From the NCBI GenBank assembly GCA_015680905.1, contig CM027380.1, forward strand, positions 35,394,001 through 35,458,000: a stretch of DNA of 64,000 nt. The letters run 5' to 3'. A model generated the notes under the pieces. That model made no database searches, had not been told where the DNA came from, and saw nothing but the letters and a program-made list of their open reading frames with translations. Shown one piece after another: positions 22,005-32,597 of this stretch (its first letter is position 1; every line of letters begins with the position of its first letter). A program made the translations under genes and the position numbers. The DNA comes from Coptis chinensis. Lineage: Eukaryota; Streptophyta; Magnoliopsida; Ranunculales; Ranunculaceae.

Positions 22005-22184
22005 TTATTTGTGAAAAGACCCACAACTTTTTCGATTGTTGATATATGGTAAACTGCATTTTAATACATATATATTAGTAAGTCTAGGGAATCTGACTTT
22101 AAAAGACCCAAGTTTTCGTACAATACCAACTTTATGGAATATAGGCCAAACAAAATTTTCAAACTTAAAAAGAGTTTTCCAATT

Positions 22185-22200
22185 TTGTTTGGGGGTGGCG
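22185..22200 (+). promoter_or_regulatory. Element B polypurine tract after the tail gene
   Basis: TTTTGTTTGGGGGTGGCG, about 180 bp beyond the tail protein. Confidence 0.6.
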
Positions 22201-22392
22201 TATTTTGGTATTCATTTTAAATCATGTTGCCACCCTAAGCCTGTCATGTTTACTTCAGTAGAGTTTGTGTTAGTTAGTACGTACCAGTTTAATTGTGCTT
22301 CATATTATCATATCATCTTTACAATATTTCTATTACAGGTACTCCCAATTTTTGCCACGTTTCTATGGAAAATTCTTTCCTTATCTCTTTAC

Positions 22393-22430
22393 ACTTTGAG
22401 GACAAAGCGTTCGATTGTTTGGGGGTGGGA
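22393..22430 (+). promoter_or_regulatory. Element B second (internal) polypurine block
   Basis: CTTTGAGGACAAAGCG, then TTGTTTGGGGGTGGGA. This copies the terminal arrangement at 24,121-24,155 (CTTGAGGACAAGC, then TGTTTGGGGGTGGTT). A weaker third copy, TTGTTTAGGGGTGGTA, is at about 22,571. Confidence 0.65.
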
Positions 22431-24000
22431 TAGAAACATTTGCAAAAATTAGACACTTTTAGGATGTAAATTACGCACTTTTATTTATAAAATGTTAAAA
22501 ATTATAAAAATTAGTTAGTTACATAATTTAATTGTGCTATTGAATTGTTTCATGAACCCCCTTCTCCCAAATTGTTTAGGGGTGGTATAGAAACACGATG
22601 TAAATGTTAAGCACATATTAGGTTGTATATTACGTATTATTTGTCTTAAAAATAATAAAAATAAAAATAAAAATAAAAATAAAAAGTTTGTGCTATACAC
22701 TTAGGAATATTGGTATTGTTTCTTTCTCTATGCTCTTAATAATCTAGAAGTCTCACGTAGCTTTTGCATTAGAATAGTTTTTAGAAACTTAGGTTAATAT
22801 GTAGGTAATAATCTTTGCATCTATCTATAAATATATTACATGAGTATCTATGATTGTTTGGAAGTAAGTTTCTGAAATCTAGGCTAGAGTACTTATTCTA
22901 CAAATCATGTGAGAATATAGCCTAAAGCCTTATATGAGTGAAACATTTGAGAATTGACACAAGGGAGAAGTATATTCTGAATAGAGAAATCACACGTCCA
23001 CTTGCTTGACCACTATACCATGTCCTAAGAGAGAATTTAGGCCCTTTTTAGATCGATATAGCTAGAAATTCTGACCTAAGTATATTTTCCGCTAGTCGCC
23101 CCACTGAGCCTTTCATTAGCCCTTTCATAAACCACAAATCCTTTACCCTGTTACAAAACAAAAAAAAAGTAAAAAAATTCAACCTACCCAATTTAGATAA
23201 GTCTGAGAATAGAATAAGGAAGAAAGAAGAAGAGAAACACCTGTGTAAACAAAAGTTAGTTAATTGCTTCAGAAAATAAAGAAAAGAAGTTTCCATCAAA
23301 AGAAAAGAAAAATAAAAATAGAAATAAAATAAAAACTCTAAAAAAATAGAATAAAAGGAGTCAAAAGCCAAAGAAAAAGAAAAAAAAATATGGCTAAGGA
23401 TGGAAACAAAGTGTAGAAGCAAAAGTAAATAACAAGGTTTTCTCTAGTTACATAATATGAAGACTCTATTATCTCAGACTTGTCCCTTTTGAATATCCAT
23501 TTCCTTCCTTCTTAAACCATCTCCTAATCCCCCCAACACCTAATAAAGACCTCTAGCTCAATTAGGAATAGGTTAGTGGGATGGTAAGTGGTAGATGTGT
23601 TTGATCAACTTCGGCTTCCTTGTGTGTCATTTAGATTGTAAGGTAAAGTATGCCCACTGCACACTGGAGTAGCAAAACTTGAGTGGAAAAATCAGAGTGA
23701 TTTTTGTCTTGACTTTTATGTGAGAACCTACTTAAGGACGCTATTCCAAAGTTTCAGAAACAGACCTGTTACTGCATTTCATAGCATTACTCATTGTATA
23801 GATGTTTATTCATAGATGATTGATTATTATGCATATATTAGCTTAGGTGTCGACATGATTATTCTGTATTCATTGCTAGTAAGATGTATAGATAATTGAG
23901 ACATAAATAAGGAAACAATAGTTTTATTTCTTAGTCGTTGTAGTATAGATGAAGTTTGTGAGTACCTTCACTGGAAAACTCTCACGAGGCTATAACTCGT

Positions 24001-24021
24001 CCACTAGGGAATTCCTAGTGG
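24001..24021. repeat. Conserved palindrome upstream of the element B 3' LTR
   Basis: CCACTAGGGAATTCCTAGTG plus G, the counterpart of 5,321-5,341 in A. Confidence 0.75.
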
Positions 24022-24120
24022 TTTAAGGCCTTGTTACATATGGTCAATGCAATCGCACTCAGCGAAACGAGAGTATATAGAACTCCATTTTTGGTCACTT
24101 ATTCTAATTTCTCATCTTTG

Positions 24121-24155
24121 CTTGAGGACAAGCAAAATGCTGTTTGGGGGTGGTT
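24121..24155 (+). promoter_or_regulatory. Element B terminal polypurine tract
   Basis: CTTGAGGACAAGC...TGTTTGGGGGTGGTT immediately before the 3' LTR. Confidence 0.85.
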
Positions 24156-25267
24156 TGATAAGAGCCCAAAACTGTAGTTTTAACCCCTTAACAATCGTAC
24201 TTTTAGACCAATTATGTGAATAATAAGTAAGAGTTAATATTGATTACGTGTTTTTATGCATTTTAGGCTTCAAAGTCCATTATGTGTAGAAATGTGCCAC
24301 TTTAGCGAGATAAAAGAGCAAAGGTCGGTTGCTAAGGAGTTCTATGATTAAAGGCCAATTTTCAAGACGACAAAGCCTTTGTAAAGCCCGGTCAAAAGCT
24401 GAAAAGTCAAAGTCCACACGGGCAGAAACAGTGCACAAAGTCAGCAGAACTTCCGAAGAGCATATCTTTGGACTCAGACCTTGGAATTGGGCCTACCTTA
24501 TGTCAAAACGACCAGCTTAAAAAGAGCTTTCCAATGGTCCAAGCCTTGGCCCAATCAGAGGAGCAGAAGTGGACGAAACATCTGTCAAAGCCAACTACAG
24601 TTGAAAAGCCCATTTTGGACTAAAGAAATTGGGTTTTGGGCCCGATTTTCCGGCCCAAAACATGGCTCCAAGCCCATGCACGATTTTTGGATCTGAAAGT
24701 ATAAAAACAAAAGCTTGACTCTTTGTTAATGGCAGTTATGTTAGGAAGCTAATGTTAATGGAGTTTAAGGTTAGAAAAAGATAGATCTAGATTAGTTTTT
24801 AGATCTAGATCTAGTTTTTTTATTCATTCAATTAGTTAGTTTAGAATCATATTTTAGTTTTTAGAATAAAGTATTAGTTCTTCATTTCAATTTAGATTAT
24901 TGTTTAAATTCTTATTTAGATTTAGTTGTCTTAAATTCATAATTAGTTATTCACAATCTTAGTTCTAAATTAGTTTTAATTTCAGTTTAATTTAATTATG
25001 TCTTATTGTTATTATTGTTCTTGTGTTGGGAATGGTAGTATAGAAATTTCACATCAAATCATTACTCTCACCATTGTTCCTTTTGGGTTTGATTAGTTGA
25101 ATTCGATTTAAGTCTAGAGGTTTAAGAGTGGACGAATCCTTACTCATTATATTACATGATTATGTTTTGAGAGTAAGAAGAATTGATTTAAACGTAAGAA
25201 CGGTAGGATTACGTATTAGTGTTGTTAACATTAATATTTAGGATTCTATTATTTTTATCGTTTATCA
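24156..25267 (+). repeat. Element B 3' LTR (1,112 bp)
   Basis: TGATAAGAGCCCAAAACTG...CGTTTATCA followed by the target copy ATAGA. Confidence 0.9.
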
Positions 25268-25272
25268 ATAGA

Positions 25273-25716
25273 CAATTTATATGATCAGTAAAGGCCAAAT
25301 CTGAGAATCTACGTGGGCCCTAAAAGTGGGTCCAACGTCCTATTGTGGACTAAAACATGTGAGTACCAATTTTGGCATGTTTGTTAACTCGGGGTCCGAT
25401 TTTTGAAGTTGGCCTTTGGCTGCTAATGTAGTTAATTAATGCTAGATTTTGGAGTGTATTTAATCTAATCACATAATCATTAAGAACTTTGGGGAACAAC
25501 TATAATTTAGAACTAAATATAAGATTTTGTGAAAACAAACCATTATAATTAAAGTTATCAATGTATCAAACTTTAAATATATGCAATACAAATCTATCTA
25601 TATTATAAAATTTGATTTGGAAGTTGGAACAACATATTAAATTATCAAATCAAGCCATACTAATATTGAAATGTTCTGATTACTTATTTAATTATTGAAT
25701 GGGAAAAATGTCCATA
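25273..25716. other. No feature seen
   Basis: About 440 bp of AT-rich DNA right of element B, continuing the sequence interrupted at 16,721. No open frame, RNA gene or repeat was recognised. Confidence 0.5.
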
Positions 25717-27070
25717 ATGTAAAGATCATCATTCTCTCCATTAGCTTCAGAACCCGAACCTATGCCATGGAGCCAACATACTATAGGAACCGTTATTTCA
25801 GAATGACTATTTCTACAACCCGCGAACACCACGCTCAGCGGAATTAATGGGTGTCCATGATTTCTGATTGGAAAACATACCTTTGAGAATCAGTTTAGAT
25901 AACTCTGAGAATCCAAGCTTTATGAAATCCGAAATCAACCTCTTGATCTTCTATTGTATTCCTTTAGAATAGATTGGACGTTGTGTGGACAACGATCTAT
26001 CAACCCCCTTCATTCTCTCAAGATTAGAAACGAATTCAGATCTACTTTTCTTGCCTCTTTTTCAGAATAATGAATAGTGAATTTCAACCAGAGAGAAAGT
26101 ATTCTATTTATAGGCTACAACAGGGACCATGAGGAGAAATTAGGGTTGGGCCTCCTGACAGGCTTGGGCTTCCCATGTTCGCCCCGAACGCACGACCCAA
26201 GTCCATTAACAAATGGCTTATTCCACTAAAGGCCATTGTTGCACTACCGCCCTAATCCCAAATTACGTGTCAGCGTTTATGGGCTCCATATTATATGCTC
26301 ATTGATCTCCCCGTGTTTAAGATATCAAATGTCCGTTGATTAAGTCAAGTTACTGACAACTATATTAATCAACTTCTTATGTCCTTGAGTAGTACCACTC
26401 AACCTCATTGTCATGTCGGAATAAATCCACCTGCAGGGTTTACATGACAATCTTTTTGAGCTCCTCAAGGGGACATCATCAACCCGACTTTTGCAGGGCA
26501 TTGATTCCTTCTATAATCAACAACACACCTTACATACAATGTCATTGCCCAATCCATCGAGTTTGTTGATTCACAAATGAATCTCACTCATTGATGATTT
26601 AAAGCAATGTACAATGCATGTAAGTGCCCGTTATTATATCCGGATTTGGAGGACAAACATCCATAATAACAAAGGCATTTGTTCTCTTATATAGTCAGTA
26701 TAAGGAGAAACAACCTCACTTGATCCTGTTCAACACACACAAAGTGTACTAGTGTAATCCTATAGTCAAGATAGACTAATACCAGATTATACTACAACCG
26801 TACTAATGGTTTGTCCAAATCTATCTAGGTTGTGAACGATTACTTATACTTTATAAGGTACTGATGATATGATCTTCTGTGTGTTCACACCATATCATCT
26901 ACAACATAAAGTATTAGACACATGTATATAATTAATAACATATATAATATGCATAACATTTGCCCATATGATTCTCATTCAAAAAATGAAGAATTAGAGT
27001 TAATACAAAAGTAATGTTTTTAGTATATAAACCTATCACATACCTATCTCAAAAACCGCTTGGGCACTAA
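25717..27070 (-). mobile_element. Probable solitary copia-type LTR (fossil)
   Basis: Read on minus it begins TGTTAGTGCCCAAGCGG and contains a canonical promoter (GCCTATAAATAGAATAC, plus 26,099-26,115) followed by about 380 bp of U5-like sequence. The overall length suits a long Ty1/copia LTR. The right end (ACTAACA at 27,070) is plausible; the left end is a guess at TGTAAAG (25,717). No matching target duplication was found and no internal region adjoins it. Confidence 0.4.
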
Positions 27071-28269
27071 CAGATTGGATTCTCAAGTCTTAACCAGTTC
27101 TTTTTAATTGAAAAGATGGGGGAATGAGGGGCATTCATAATGTATTACTTGGAAAAGTGGATATTCCTATTAAAAAAGTAGCCAATGACACAACATAAAT
27201 AGGTAGCTTGATTTTTATTTTTTTGGAGGTAATACTGATTATACAATGTTATGGTGGGTTTCAACTGTTTCAGTTTTTTTAGATTCAGAGACTATCAACG
27301 GTGAGATCTTGACGGCCTTCATGATCTTTAAATAAGAGAATGTTTTAAGTGTCAGCAGTCTTTTCAATTTTGTTATGATCTTTGAACTTTTGAAGTGGAA
27401 TCATTGGTAGGGAACACTAATATAAGCTTTTTAGCAATCCAATTTAGTAGTAATAAGCTACATAGACTCAAGACCCAAGATCATTAGAAAATGAAGTCGT
27501 CACCAAGTATAGCCCTGCAAAAAGGTATCATAGTTGCGTCTCAGTTGAAATTACCTAACCAAATATGTGTAACCATATATTTTACGGAAAATGCCTCGAT
27601 CGGACGTTGACTGAGAAATGAGGACAAAACAACCAGATGAATATGCCAGACAAGTTTTATTCCACTGCCGGACGTAGCCCCCACTTGAAGATAGTGTGAA
27701 GTACCCATAATACCCTTCCACATATTAGTTATTTTTATTTGAAAAATATGAAATTAACATAATAGGAATTTACATATAAACCCCTAAACATCTTCCACTC
27801 TCTAGTCACATCTCTTACATCATAGGTTTTTTTGTCTCTCCTATTCCTACCCAAACTAGACGTCTCTTCTTCTCACTCAACAACATTCACTCTTGAGTAC
27901 ACAGTCTCCAATGAAAACTTCATTTCTTCCCGCCCAATTTCATTCCCCTCTCTTTTTTCCCTCCATTTCTACTCTTATAAGATACATTTTCTTTCATTCT
28001 AGAGTTCTTCATCTAAGAAAATCATTTGGAGAAGCACTGTAGGTAACCATGTCCTTGATAATAGGCTAAAATTAATTGTTTATATTTAAGTGATTACGCT
28101 TATAAATGTTTCTGTTACATTCGAGTTAAATGTCAGTTTAATAGCAACATCCTAAATGTCCCAAGTCACTTTGATCATTGGATTCTTTCCACATGTTGTA
28201 AAAGTAAAGCAAAATAGGGATGAAAACCGCATTAAGCATGTATTTTCAGGTTATCCAAATACGAATTTT
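27071..28269. other. No gene seen; CT-rich stretch 27,780-28,020
   Basis: AT-rich sequence with no convincing open frame. The pyrimidine-rich stretch at 27,780-28,020 (CTTCTTCTCACTC and similar) resembles plant promoter or 5' leader composition and lies upstream of the 87-bp array and the small gene at 28,912, but no TATA box or start could be assigned. Confidence 0.4.
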
Positions 28270-28890
28270 ATAGCACTATATATTGTTGTATATTTGAGAT
28301 AAGATGTCTTACTATGATCATATTCAGTTCAGTTAAACTGTAGTATGCTCTCTAAAGTGAACTTATATAGTGGAGTACATATGAGATAAGATGTCTCAAT
28401 ATGATCATGTTTAGTTTAGGTCAACTGTAGTAAACTCTCTAAAGTGAACTGATATAGTGTTGTACTTGGGAGATAAGATGTCTTGATATGATCAAGTTCA
28501 TTTCAGGTAAACAGTAGTACGCTGTCTAAAGTCGACTTATATAGTGTCGTACTTTGGAGATAAGATGTCTTGATAGTTCAGTTTAGGTAAATAGTAGTAC
28601 GCTGTCTAAAGTGGACTAATATAGTGTCGTACTTGGGAGATAAGATGTCTTGATATGATCGAGTTCAATTCAGGTAAACAGTAATACGCTGTCTAAAGTG
28701 GACTAATCTAGTGTCGTACCTGGGAGATAAGATGTCGTAATATGATCTTGTTCAGTTCAGGTAAACTGTAGTACGGTGTCTAAAGTGGTCTTATATAGTG
28801 TCGTAGGCAAGAGATAAGATGTCTTAATATAATCATGTTTAGTTCAGTTAAACTGTAGTACGCTCTCTAAAGTGAACTTATATAGATGTG
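28270..28890 (+). repeat. 87-bp tandem array, about seven copies
   Basis: The marker GAGATAAGATGTC recurs at about 28,295, 28,383, 28,470, 28,557, 28,637, 28,723 and 28,811, with spacings of 80-88 bp. Each unit also carries AAACTGTAGTACGCT, CTCTAAAGTG(A/G)ACTTATATAG and GTCGTACTTGG. The last unit ends about 30 bp before the start codon of the next gene. Confidence 0.9.
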
Positions 28891-28911
28891 TTTTGGGTTT
28901 TTGTTTCATCC

Positions 28912-29245
28912 ATGGTCACTAAAGCATATCAAAGTCCTTATGAATTATACCATGATGGTGATTCTGAAAAGACTCAAGAAAGACCACCACGCCTGGAAAA
29001 ACTGCCATTTCCACTACCATGCCAAGCATATGTGGATAGCCAAGGAAAAAAGGTAATAAATATGGTTTTGAAATATATAATAGTATTTGATATATAAGGA
29101 AGGAAAAGTTATTGTTACCTGTTTATGTTGTATGTTATGTGCAATAGATCTGTGTTCAAATTTTGTGTAGTTGAAAAGAAAATACGACGAGGCTATGACA
29201 GATTCTGAGGACATTGAATGGAAGGCGTATCTACTCTCAAAATGA
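28912..29245 (+). CDS. Small two-exon gene, function unknown (about 71 aa)
   Basis: Exon 1 (28,912-29,052) encodes MVTKAYQSPYELYHDGDSEK...PPRLEKLPFPLPCQAYVDSQ and ends at the donor AAG|GTAATA. Exon 2 (29,171-29,245) follows the acceptor GTGTAG and encodes LKRKYDEAMTDSEDIEWKAY...SK followed by TGA. Both junctions are phase 0 and the intron is 118 bp. I do not recognise the family. A further open piece at 29,283-29,388 (CYMPAKPKEPCITYTLPCGY...YDEDEYGDLE, then stop) could be another exon if exon 2 is spliced onward. It sits between the 87-bp array and the Ulp1 transposon and might be part of a transposon or a small host gene. Confidence 0.4.
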
Positions 29246-30513
29246 CCATGACTAGGAATGGGTGGAAGTGGTCATAAGTGCTATATGCCTGCAAAGCCAA
29301 AGGAGCCATGCATCACATATACTCTGCCATGTGGATATCTTGAAATTGACGTCTACGACGAAGACGAATATGGTGATTTGGAGTAATTTGTATGAGTAAT
29401 GTTTTGGAGTTTCAAACTTGTTTTATATGGCCCTTTTGTTGTGATGAAAGCGAATACTTGTATTGATAAGTTTTAGTAAATTATATGGTAGAAGTTGATA
29501 GTTTTAATCTGTTGAAAGTGAGAAACCAAAACAAACCAAAATACGACGCTTTCCATATTTAAAGTACACCAAAATAAACAAACAAATCCACGATGCACCA
29601 TATGAGCAACTTCAATAAATGTCACTGAAATATGTAATTTTTGCAATGCGAATATAATCAAAGTCATCAGAGATATACTATTATCTAATAACATGTATGA
29701 TGTCGCAAAGCGAGTTTCTGTTGTTTTAGTATGTATATTTTTGTCTCCTGGGCAATAGAGATCTATCTATATTTTTCAAAGAAGACATGAAGTCTTAGTG
29801 GGACCATTTATTGTCTTGCTCTAGGTAATGTTCTAACTTTATGCAAAAGTAATTAAATACACTTCAGCAGCTACTAAAAACAAAATCCAGTACCATGTAA
29901 TTAGTTTGTCCATCCAGTCAATCAACCACTATACATTTTTTATATTTTTTCACGGCTAAGCAGGCATGCAAGTCAAAACTTACACCCCATTCTTAGCAAG
30001 TCCATCACCATGATTATCCACAATTGAGGTCTCAACACCATCCTGCTCAAAAAAGAAAAGAAGTCAGCAAGCAGCTATGATGTGTCACAACAGGCATATA
30101 ACATCCCACAAAAATAGCAACCTTTCAATCCACATTTAGATGATAACTTAGAGTAATTTGGGATTTATTTTAAATCATGTACCTTGATTGAATTTTCCCA
30201 TTATAAACGAGCAATTGTTGCAATTTAAATTTTGGAAATAGTGTTCCCACGAACAGACTTTTGTTCCAAATCAGCACCTCGCACCACATCAACACCACCA
30301 CCCTGAACACTCACATCAAGCATAGTGTATTTTTCTTCGATGTGCAACCCTAACTCCTTAAGCATAGTACATTAATTATAAAGTAATTAATAGTGAAGTA
30401 GAAGCATATCAACTGCAGTTGAATCAAGGTCTTGTAGGTTAGGATGAAGATTTACTTCCCCATCTTCTAAGTTCTCCATTACACAGACTTCCTTCATAAA
30501 ACTTGATAAAAAC

Positions 30514-30951
30514 TCAGTTACTAACTAAGATGATCAGGAAAGCACGAAGACAGAAAAGCCTGCTATGGCGGTGGATATCATCAGCCTTGTTTGGATAAGT
30601 TATGGCAATATCCTTGGCTGTCTCCCTAGCCTTAAGAATCTCTTTACATTTAATTTGACCACGTAGTGAAGCACAAGCTTCTGTTAAGGGAAAATACCTC
30701 ATCCGGAAATCACTCGGCTCATTCTTGTTCATTTCATAACGGATCCTTTCATAATACCAGCTAGGTGGACGTTGGGTGGAAAGCCCGGTTAGTAGTGCCA
30801 TATCCGACGACTTGAATGAGATGTACTTGCCACCAACTCTGAAAGTTCCTAGAGCGATTCTCATTTTCAGCAACTCTGAAACAAATTTGAGGTGGCTAAA
30901 ATGATTGTATGCGGTTGTTTTCAGAATCCCTAGAGTCCACAGTCCCATCAA
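30514..30951 (-). pseudogene. DUF1985-like N-terminal domain of the Ulp1-transposon protein
   Basis: 145 open codons on minus: HFSHLKFVSELLKMRIALG, FRVGGKYISFKSSDMALLTG and a WYYERIRYEMNKNEPSDFRM stretch. The 'F.v.GK.i.F...dmaLLTGL' signature is that of DUF1985, a plant domain usually found upstream of a Ulp1 cysteine-protease domain in MULE- or CACTA-type transposon proteins. In copy 1 the protease is missing, so this is a truncated gene. The first 20 or so codons overlap an inverted repeat (30,889-31,081). The true first exon and start codon are uncertain. Confidence 0.55.
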
Positions 30952-31081
30952 CCTTCAGAAGAAACCAAAACGGAGAACTCCAAAAAATTTCTCCTTCATC
31001 AGTATCAAATTAATCAATCTGCTGCTCTCCAGGGACTCTAGGGATCCTAAAAAACCCACATATAATCATTTTAGCCACCTT
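30889..31081. repeat. Inverted repeat built from coding sequence (about 53-bp arms)
   Basis: TGAGGTGGCTAAAATGATTG...CCCTAGAGTCC at 30,889-30,941 is repeated in reverse complement at about 31,029-31,081 (GGGACTCTAGGG...AATCATTTTAGCCACCT), with about 87 bp between. The left arm includes codons for NHFSHLK of the DUF1985-like segment. Confidence 0.75.
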
Positions 31082-31090
31082 AAACTGGCT

Positions 31091-31719
31091 GTAAATTTCT
31101 TCCCCTTCGTCTTATAACTACTGCACACATGGACACAATTTGTAAGCACATTACAACAACATAACTAATAAGTGGACAAGAAATAGCTTTGACACATCGT
31201 AGATACCATAGATGATTAATTCTAATGTTAATGCTAAATCATACATCAGAACAAAGGAATTCCTCATCAGCTGGTTACATTATCAAACACATTTATCACA
31301 ATATCAAATGAAGTAGAAAACGCAACCAATTATTTCAATAATAAAATTCGTGCTCTTTTGACTGTGCAATATTTGAAGTCAACATTGTGAATTCCTCAAC
31401 CACCATAATTTTCTATATATAAAAAATGGAATAAAAAATGCACCTTTTAGGGTTTGGTATTATAGTGGGGATCCTATAAAAACCTCGAGCAAAGTGATGG
31501 AGACAGCAGATAGATTGCTCAAAGCCTTACTTAAATTGGGTGATAGATTAAGGAAAGTAATGAAAAGGTTGAGCATTTCATCTTAATTGGGATGAAGGTG
31601 AGAAGTTAGAGGTGAGAAGTGAGCTTCAGTTGAAATCCTTATAACTTAATGTTTCCAACAACCATTCCAATTCACAAAATTCCCCTAAAACTTAAGTGAT
31701 CTGCTACACCAGACATACT
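31091..31719. other. Spacer between the two Ulp1-transposon copies
   Basis: About 630 bp, AT-rich, no open frame recognised. It should contain the outer end of copy 1 and the outer end of copy 2, but I could not define terminal repeats. Confidence 0.4.
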
Positions 31720-32597
31720 ATAAATGAAGTCGTCGGCAGTACCAGTCAACCACGTGTCCGCATCAAATTATATTTCCAAAAGTAGGATAAAGGTGCATTT
31801 AAGTGGGGGATATGTACAAAAGAGTATCATCAAAGTCATCAGAGATCTACTCTTATCAAAGAACGTTTATGATGTCGCAAAGCAAATTTCCGCTGTCTTA
31901 GAATGGATATTTTTCTGACCTGGGCAACAGAGATCTATCTTTTTTTCAAAGAACACTCATAAGTTCTCAGTGGGAGCATAAACTGTCTTGGTGGAGGGGA
32001 TGTTCAGACTGAACACAAAAGTAATTAAATACAATCCAGCAGCAATGAAAAACAAAATCCAAGAGCACGTAATTAGTTTGTCCATTCCATCAATGAGCCA
32101 CTAAGAATTTTTTAGCTTTTTTCACAGGTAAGCAGGCATGGAAGTCAACCCGTAGGCTAGAAGATCTTTGGCTATCGTATTTTTGATGAAGTTCCCAGGG
32201 CGGCCAAATCGTAAGAGATAGCAAATACGTTGTCTCGACAGAGGAACATAATTACTCACGATAATTGGTATATGATATACGTGACACTTTAATTTATTTT
32301 TAAAGATAAAAGGAAGACACTTCCAAAGCTAGGAAGGGCTCGACACAGCCGTTACTGATTGAGTAATAATCAGACAAGCATCCTGCGTAAAAATTGTTTA
32401 GAACTCAACAAGTAACTATAATGTCTTACAACAGTCACACAATGTCCTATTGAAGTAGTAGACTTTCAATCCAGAATTAGAGTATAACTTAGTGTTTGGA
32501 ACATATTTAAACAACCATTTCCACCTCAGCAGTAGCAGCAGTTACTGCATTTTCAACTTCAGATATACCCTTGACTGTTGGAGTTTTCTCTCCCGCA

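Larger units (their letters stand above)
16727..25267 (+). mobile_element. Element B: Athila-like gag-protease LTR retroelement lacking polymerase (fossil)
   Basis: An 8.5-kb LTR element on the plus strand with LTRs at both ends and a perfect 5-bp target duplication ATAGA (16,722-16,726 and 25,268-25,272). Order: LTR, primer site, leader with diverged repeats and GC-rich motifs, gag, protease, basic-tail protein, three polypurine-like tracts, 3' LTR. No RT, RNase H or integrase sequence lies between the protease and the 3' LTR. The LTRs differ by about 2% where I compared them, so it is young. It has several coding breaks and is a fossil. Confidence 0.88.
29470..31090 (-). mobile_element. Ulp1-type transposon, copy 1 (internally deleted)
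   Basis: Minus-strand copy lacking the protease. 29,665-29,960 matches 31,837-32,160 in copy 2 (ATCAGAGAT.TACT, GATGTCGCAAAGC, GGGCAA.AGAGATCTATCT, AAGCAGGCATG.AAGTCAA). 29,980-30,500 then matches 33,915-34,530 of copy 2, so the stretch corresponding to 32,160-33,915 is missing. The DUF1985-like segment at 30,514-30,951 gives the N-terminal end. It is a DNA-transposon derivative, probably non-autonomous. Confidence 0.6.

Noticed and set aside
25273-25716. Extension of the copia-type LTR to the element B border
   Set aside because: No TG start with a target copy matching GATTG could be found; left as unassigned.
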